In this document: positions 60,324-64,000 of the stretch, in pieces
Numbering within the stretch: the stretch's first letter is position 1
Layout of the letters: each line of letters opens with the position of its first letter
Source: Streptomyces sp. V3I8
Lineage (GTDB): Bacteria > Actinomycetota > Actinomycetes > Streptomycetales > Streptomycetaceae
DNA length: 64,000 bases
Reading direction: 5' to 3'
NCBI RefSeq assembly: GCF_030817535.1
Contig: NZ_JAUSZL010000002.1
Location: 3,658,001 to 3,722,000, forward strand
Notes under the pieces: model-generated
Database searches by the model: none
What the model saw: the letters and a program-made list of their open reading frames with translations, nothing else
Told to the model about the DNA's origin: nothing
Position numbers and translations under genes: made by a program

Positions 60324-60475
60324 GCGGGACCCGTCGGCCGTGGCGGGACCCGTCGGCCGTGGCGGGACCCGTCGGCCGTGGCGGGAGCCGTCGGCCGTGG
60401 CGGGAGCCGTCAGCCGTGGCGGGAGCCGTCAGCCGTGGCGGGAGCCGTCAGCCGTGGCGGGAGCCGTCGTCCGTG
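60324..60475. repeat. 19-bp tandem repeat, eight copies
   Basis: The unit GCGGGACCCGTCGGCCGTG starts at 60324, 60343, 60362, 60381, 60400, 60419, 60438 and 60457. The first three copies have GGGACCC, the later ones GGGAGCC, and the last copies also swap CGG for CAG. It fills the gap between the convergent acetyltransferase and dioxygenase genes. Confidence 0.93.
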
Positions 60476-60480
60476 GGGTC

Positions 60481-61281
60481 TTAGCCGAACTGCACCGAGC
60501 GCTTGGCGAGGCCCAGCCAGAAGCCGTCGATCACGGACCGCTGGGTGTCCAGGTCGCCGGCGGCGTCCGCCGCGCCCATGGTCACGAACAGCGGGGCGAA
60601 GTGCTCCGTGCGCGGGTGGGCCAGTCGGCCGGCCGGGGACTTCCGGAGGAAGTCGAGGAGGCCGTCCACGTCCCCCGAGTCGAGGGCCTGGTGGCCCCAC
60701 GCGTCGAACTCGGCCGACCAGCCGGGGATGCCGCCCTGGCGCAACGCGGCCAGGTTGTGGGTGAAGAACCCGGAGCCGACGATGAGGACGCCCTCGTCGC
60801 GCAGGGGGGCCAGCTTGCGGCCGATCTCCATGAGGCGGACGGGGTCCAGCGTGGGCATGGATATCTGCAGGACGGGGATGTCGGCCTCGGGGAACATCTC
60901 CACGAGGGGGACGTACGCGCCGTGGTCGAGGCCGCGGTCCGGGATGTCCTGGACCGGCACGCCGGGGGCGCGCAGCAGCTTGCGGACGGACTCGGCGAGG
61001 GCGGGGGCGCCCGGGGCCGCGTACCGCACCTTGTAGTAGTGCTCGGGGAAGCCCCAGAAGTCGTAGACCAGCGGGACGGGCGCGGTGGCGCCCAGGGCGA
61101 GCGGGGCCTCCTCCCAGTGCGCGGAGACCATCAGGATCGCCTTGGGGCGCGGGAGGCCGGCGGACCAGGCGGCGAGCTGAGCGGGCCAGAGCGCGTCGTC
61201 GGCCAGGGGCGGGGCGCCGTGGGAGAGGTAGAGGGCGGGCATGCGGTCCACGGCGGGGCGTTCCTCGGTGGCTGCGGACAT
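60481..61281 (-). CDS. class III extradiol ring-cleavage dioxygenase (LigB/DODA type)
   Basis: A 266-residue non-heme metal enzyme similar to 4,5-DOPA dioxygenases (YgiD). Ligand His residues are expected in ALYLSHGAPPL and MVSAHWEEAPL, with further conserved blocks DFWGFPEHYYKVRY, DRGLDHGAYVPLVEMFPEAD, VGSGFFTHNLAAL and HPRTEHFAPLFVTMGAA. The ATG follows GGGAG. It is divergent from a MarR regulator with a dyad operator beside its start. A natural catechol-type substrate is likely but unidentified. Confidence 0.92.
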   Translation of the reverse strand: MSAATEERPAVDRMPALYLSHGAPPLADDALWPAQLAAWSAGLPRPKAILMVSAHWEEAPLALGATAPVPLVYDFWGFPEHYYKVRYAAPGAPALAESVRKLLRAPGVPVQDIPDRGLDHGAYVPLVEMFPEADIPVLQISMPTLDPVRLMEIGRKLAPLRDEGVLIVGSGFFTHNLAALRQGGIPGWSAEFDAWGHQALDSGDVDGLLDFLRKSPAGRLAHPRTEHFAPLFVTMGAADAAGDLDTQRSVIDGFWLGLAKRSVQFG

Positions 61282-61303
61282 GGCTGCGGCTCCCTCTCCT
61301 ATT

Positions 61304-61319
61304 GCTTGAAGTATCAAGC
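61304..61319. promoter_or_regulatory. MarR-type operator between ligB and marR genes
   Basis: GCTTGA is inverted around AGTA, giving the TTGA-N4-TCAA core typical of MarR operators. A weaker dyad (CTTG around nine bases, then CAAG) lies at 61345-61361. TACAGT at 61372-61377 is a likely -10 for the MarR gene and implies a leaderless message. Confidence 0.65.
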
Positions 61320-61383
61320 TTCTAGAGGCGGAGCCTACCGCTTACTTGTTTAACATTCAAGGAGGGCCTCGTACAGTAGGTGT

Positions 61384-61911
61384 ATGAACACCGCATCCGC
61401 AGCCACCGACGGGTCCGGCGACCCCGGCGGGCCCCGCTGGCTCAGCGACGAGGAACAGCGCACCTGGCGTGCGTTCATGCATGCCACCACGCTTCTCGAG
61501 GACCATCTCGACCGCCAGTTGCAGCGTGACGCGGGCATGCCGCACATCTACTACGGCCTGCTCGTGCAGCTCGTCGAGGCGCCGCAGCGGCGGTTGCGGA
61601 TGACCGAGCTGGCGATGAGGGCGAAGATCACGCGGTCGCGGCTGTCGCACGCGGTCGCGCGGCTGGAGAAGAACGGGTGGGTGCGGCGGGAGGACTGCCC
61701 CTCGGACAAGCGGGGGCAGTTCGCCGTCCTGACGGACGAGGGGTACGGGGTGCTGGAGCGGGTTGCTCCGGGGCATGTGGCCGCGGTCCGTCAGGCGCTG
61801 TTCGACCGGCTCACGCCGGAGCAGCAGAAGGCGTTGGGGGAGGCGATGCTCGTCATCGCGGAGGGGTTGCAGCCTGAGGGGACGGGGGCGGATCTGCCCT
61901 GGCTGCGGTAG
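61384..61911 (+). CDS. MarR family transcriptional regulator
   Basis: A 175-residue winged-HTH regulator. The core reads MPHIYYGLLVQLVEAPQRRL, RMTELAMRAKITRSRLSHAV (recognition helix) and ARLEKNGWVRREDCPSDKRG (wing). The N-terminal helices are preceded by a short disordered stretch. There is no Cys-based OhrR sensor at the usual place; a Cys occurs in the wing (EDCPSDKR). The ATG lies seven bases after a -10-like TACAGT and has no near ribosome-binding site, so it is probably leaderless. It is divergent from the LigB gene. Confidence 0.93.
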   Translation: MNTASAATDGSGDPGGPRWLSDEEQRTWRAFMHATTLLEDHLDRQLQRDAGMPHIYYGLLVQLVEAPQRRLRMTELAMRAKITRSRLSHAVARLEKNGWVRREDCPSDKRGQFAVLTDEGYGVLERVAPGHVAAVRQALFDRLTPEQQKALGEAMLVIAEGLQPEGTGADLPWLR

Positions 61912-61990
61912 CGCTCCGCGGGGTGGCTCCGCCGGTTTGGGGTGGCTGGGGGCAGAGCCGGCCGCGGGTGGCTCCGCCGGGGTGGGGCGC

Positions 61991-62325
61991 CTGTCGGGTG
62001 CGGGGGTGTGGGGGCTGGGGTTGGGTGCGCAGTTCCCCGCGCCCCTGAAGAACGGGGCCGCTGTCGGGTGCGGGTGCGGGGGTGTGAGGGCTTGGCGCGC
62101 CGTTCCCCGCGCCCCTGAAGAACGGGGCCGCTGTTCGGTGCGGGGGTGTGGGGGCTTGGCGCGCCGTTCCTCGCGCCCCTGAAGAACGGGGCCGCTGTTC
62201 GGTGCGGGTGCGTGGGGGCTTGTCGCGCCGTTCCCCGCGCCCCTGAAAAGCAGGTCCGCTGTCGGGTGCGGGGGTGTGGGGGCTTGGCGCGCCGTTCCCC
62301 GCGGCCCTTGCGGGGGCACGGGGGG
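61991..62325. repeat. tandem array of five 64-70-bp units
   Basis: Units begin CTGTCGGGTGCGGG or CTGTTCGGTGCGGG at 61991, 62061, 62131, 62195 and 62259, with spacing 70, 70, 64 and 64 bp. Each contains the core GTTCCCCGCGCCCCTGAA followed by GAACGGGGCCG, so CGTTC and GAACG can pair to a hairpin. The last copy is truncated. The same core occurs alone at 56853-56869. Confidence 0.88.
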
Positions 62326-62415
62326 CTGCGTGGGCCGGCCCCGCGCAGCCGCAGGGCTGTCGGGTGGTCGAGTGCCCTCGGTGTCGTTCTCAAGGCGGTA
62401 GCGGCCGGTGCGCAT

Positions 62416-62458
62416 GGGTCTGCCCCGGCTCCGGTGTCGCTGGAGCCGGGGCAGACCC
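62416..62458. terminator. bidirectional terminator, 17-bp perfect stem
   Basis: GGGTCTGCCCCGGCTCC is inverted across a nine-base loop. It lies between the convergent MarR and exporter genes, 108 bp from the exporter stop. Confidence 0.85.
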
Positions 62459-62566
62459 GGGGTCGTACGTACGAAGGCGTCCCCACCCCCACGTACGTAC
62501 GAGGTGCAGTGGGCAACCCTGCCGGTCGGGGCGCGGCCGGTCCTCCCGGCGCGCCCCGTGGAGCGG

Positions 62567-64000
62567 TCAGTGGGCGATGACCGGAACCTTCAGGTCGTCC
62601 TCGGCTCCGTCGACGGACTCGGCGGACGAGGCCGTGTCGGCGGGGTGGGCGTTGACGAGGGTGAAGACGATCGCCGCGGCCGCGACGAGGATGCCGACGG
62701 CGAACCAGATCGCGTTGGTGTAGCCGTGCACCTGCGCCTGCAGCTGGACGAGCTGCTGCTGGGACTGGGTGGCGGCACCACCGATGTGGTCCTTGAGGTA
62801 CGCCGTGGTGGCCGAGGCCGCGATCGTGTTCAGCAGTGCCGTACCGATCGCGCCGCCCACCTGCTGCGAGGTGTTGACCATCGCGGAGGCGACACCGGCG
62901 TCACGCGGCTCGACACCCAGCGTGGCCAGCGACATGGCCGGCATGAACGCCGTGCCCATGCCGAGGCCGAGCAGCAGCATGCCCGGCAGGAACAGGGTCG
63001 TGTACGAGGACCCGATCTCCATCTGGGTCAGCACCAGCATGCCGAGCGCGGCGACCAGGAAACCCGGGCCCATCAGCAGCCGCGCCGGAACGCGGGTCAT
63101 CAGGCGGGCGCCGATCTGCGTGGAGCCCGTGATCATGCCCGCGATCATCGGGAGGAAGGCGAAACCGGTCTTGACCGGCGTGTAGCCCTTCACGATCTGC
63201 AGGTAGTAGGTCAGGAAGAGGAACAGACCGAACATCGCGATGATCGCGAGGCCGAGCGACAGGTAGATACCGCCACGGTTGCGGTCGGTGATGACGCGCA
63301 GGGGCAGCAGCGGAGCCTTGACCCTGGACTCGACGAACACGAAGGACGCGAGGAGCAGCACCGACGCGACGAACAGGCCGATCGTCGTGGAGTCGCTCCA
63401 GCCCTCGGACTCGGCACGCGTGAAGCCGTAGACCAGGGTGACCAGGCCGAGGGTGGACAGGACGACGCCCGGGATGTCGAGCGGCGAGCGGTTGCGGCTG
63501 CCGGACGGCTCACGGATGACGAAGTACGCACCGGTGGCGGCGACGATCGCGAACGGGATGTTGACGAAGAACGTCCAGCGCCAGTTCAGGTACTCGGTGA
63601 GGAATCCGCCGAGGATCAGGCCGACGGCGCCACCGCCACCGGCGATCGCTCCGTAGATGCCGAACGCCTTGGCGCGCTCCTTGGCGTCGGTGAACATCAC
63701 CGCGAGCAGCGAGAGCGCGGCGGGCGCGAGCAGCGCGCCGAAGGCACCCTGCAGGGCGCGGGAGCCGAGGAGCATCGCCTCGTTCGTCGCGGCACCGCCC
63801 AGGGCGGACGCGCCGGCGAAGCCGATCAGGCCAGTGACGAAGGTGCGCTTGCGGCCCCACAGGTCGGCGATCCGGCCGCCGAACAGGAGGAGTCCGCCGA
63901 AGGCGAGGGCGTAGGCCGTGATGACCCACTGCCGGTTGCCGTCGGAGATCCCGAGGTCCTGCTGGGCCGAGGGAAGGGCGATGTTCACGATGGTCGCGTC
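62567..64000 (-). CDS. MFS exporter, DHA2 family (N-terminus cut by window edge)
   Basis: A 14-span drug/proton antiporter; 478 codons are visible and the frame is open to the right edge, where DATIVNIALPSAQQDLG is the end of span 1. The first 20-40 residues are missing. Motif A is GRIADLWGRKRTFVTG, then ALQGAFGALLAPAALSLLAV and the GGGGAVGLILGGFLTE antiporter motif. A C-terminal soluble tail (AESVDGAEDDLKVPVIAH) follows. It resembles EmrB/QacA-like pumps. It is downstream of the repeat array and convergent with the MarR gene, so control by that MarR is possible but unproven. Confidence 0.93.
   Translation of the reverse strand, partial: DATIVNIALPSAQQDLGISDGNRQWVITAYALAFGGLLLFGGRIADLWGRKRTFVTGLIGFAGASALGGAATNEAMLLGSRALQGAFGALLAPAALSLLAVMFTDAKERAKAFGIYGAIAGGGGAVGLILGGFLTEYLNWRWTFFVNIPFAIVAATGAYFVIREPSGSRNRSPLDIPGVVLSTLGLVTLVYGFTRAESEGWSDSTTIGLFVASVLLLASFVFVESRVKAPLLPLRVITDRNRGGIYLSLGLAIIAMFGLFLFLTYYLQIVKGYTPVKTGFAFLPMIAGMITGSTQIGARLMTRVPARLLMGPGFLVAALGMLVLTQMEIGSSYTTLFLPGMLLLGLGMGTAFMPAMSLATLGVEPRDAGVASAMVNTSQQVGGAIGTALLNTIAASATTAYLKDHIGGAATQSQQQLVQLQAQVHGYTNAIWFAVGILVAAAAIVFTLVNAHPADTASSAESVDGAEDDLKVPVIAH

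Larger units (their letters stand above)
61912..62566. other. 655-bp gene-free region with a repeat array and a strong hairpin
   Basis: It follows the MarR stop and precedes the convergent exporter stop. Contents: the 64-70-bp repeat array (61991-62325), a 17-bp perfect hairpin (62416-62458), and two CGTACGTACGA-containing palindromes near 62464-62504. No coding region was found. Confidence 0.7.

Noticed and set aside
60324..60475. CRISPR array
   Set aside because: Units are contiguous 19-bp repeats without spacers, and no cas genes are present.
60340..61353. Open frame reading through the 19-bp repeats and antisense to the dioxygenase
   Set aside because: It is low-complexity repeat translation followed by a shadow frame; the minus-strand dioxygenase is clear.
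61991..62325. CRISPR array or integron-like attC array
   Set aside because: The whole unit repeats, including the stretch between cores, so there are no unique spacers or cassettes, and no cas or integron integrase gene is near.

Overview
The window is a piece of a high-GC actinobacterial chromosome, almost certainly Streptomyces. GC content is very high throughout, coding frames have G/C third positions, and GTG/TTG starts are frequent. Lineage markers include an SsgA-like protein, an HrdD sigma factor, an XRE/DUF397/ATPase regulatory trio, a SepX-type septum protein and an RpfB-type resuscitation factor. From memory, the gene order matches the S. coelicolor core region from about rpfB (SCO3150) to just before the CDA cluster (past hrdD, SCO3202). 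Most of the window is therefore vertically inherited core, not an island.

Layout. 1-6.0 kb: rpfB (cut by the left edge), tatD, a zinc-finger-like small gene, rsmI, and the divergent protein O-mannosyltransferase gene. 6.1-11.6 kb: a frameshifted flavin-reductase-fold gene, a duplicated membrane protein, two tandem penicillin-binding proteins and ssgE. 11.7-14.4 kb: an ECF-type nickel/cobalt importer. 14.4-19.5 kb: a serine hydrolase, the XRE/DUF397/ATPase trio, an EamA exporter, a YbaK deacylase and a TetR regulator. 19.6-23.0 kb: a tricorn-type protease. 23.6-27.9 kb: a translationally coupled monooxygenase-hydrolase-reductase operon with a divergent MerR regulator. 28.1-29.5 kb: a lone large serine recombinase. 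29.5-31.4 kb: exonuclease III, an acetyltransferase, a decayed gene and tRNA-Ala(CGC). 31.5-37.1 kb: the sepX / rimJ-like / mog / moaC / glp-moeA / galU cluster, divergent from a folate ligase gene. 37.9-50.6 kb: penicillin acylase, K+/H+ antiporter, MFS exporter, FmdB-type zinc ribbon, MTA phosphorylase, SAF-domain protein, MscL, P1 peptidase, L,D-transpeptidase and a DUF6227-like gene. 50.8-55.0 kb: the fructose PTS operon with its repressor. 55.2-64 kb: a DHA2 exporter with a WYL regulator, hrdD, an acetyltransferase, a LigB dioxygenase with a divergent MarR regulator, and a second DHA2 exporter cut by the right edge.

Functional themes are the cell envelope and division (RpfB, two PBPs, SsgE, SepX/Glp, L,D-transpeptidase, MscL, GalU, protein mannosylation) and stress or metal homeostasis (Ni/Co importer with a Nur-like box, HrdD behind a SigR-type promoter, an FmdB gene behind a CIRCE-like element). 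The rest is mainly small regulator-plus-effector pairs.

No wholly new multi-gene system is evident. The least explained signals are intergenic: several perfect palindromes (ahead of the first PBP, between TetR and tricorn, ahead of the monooxygenase operon), short tandem arrays with regular periods (14, 19, about 21 and 64-70 bp), a CIRCE-like operator in an unexpected place, two genes that appear to start at CTG, and two loci with frame disruptions. Start sites were chosen from Shine-Dalgarno spacing and family length. No database search was possible, so family names rest on recognised motifs.
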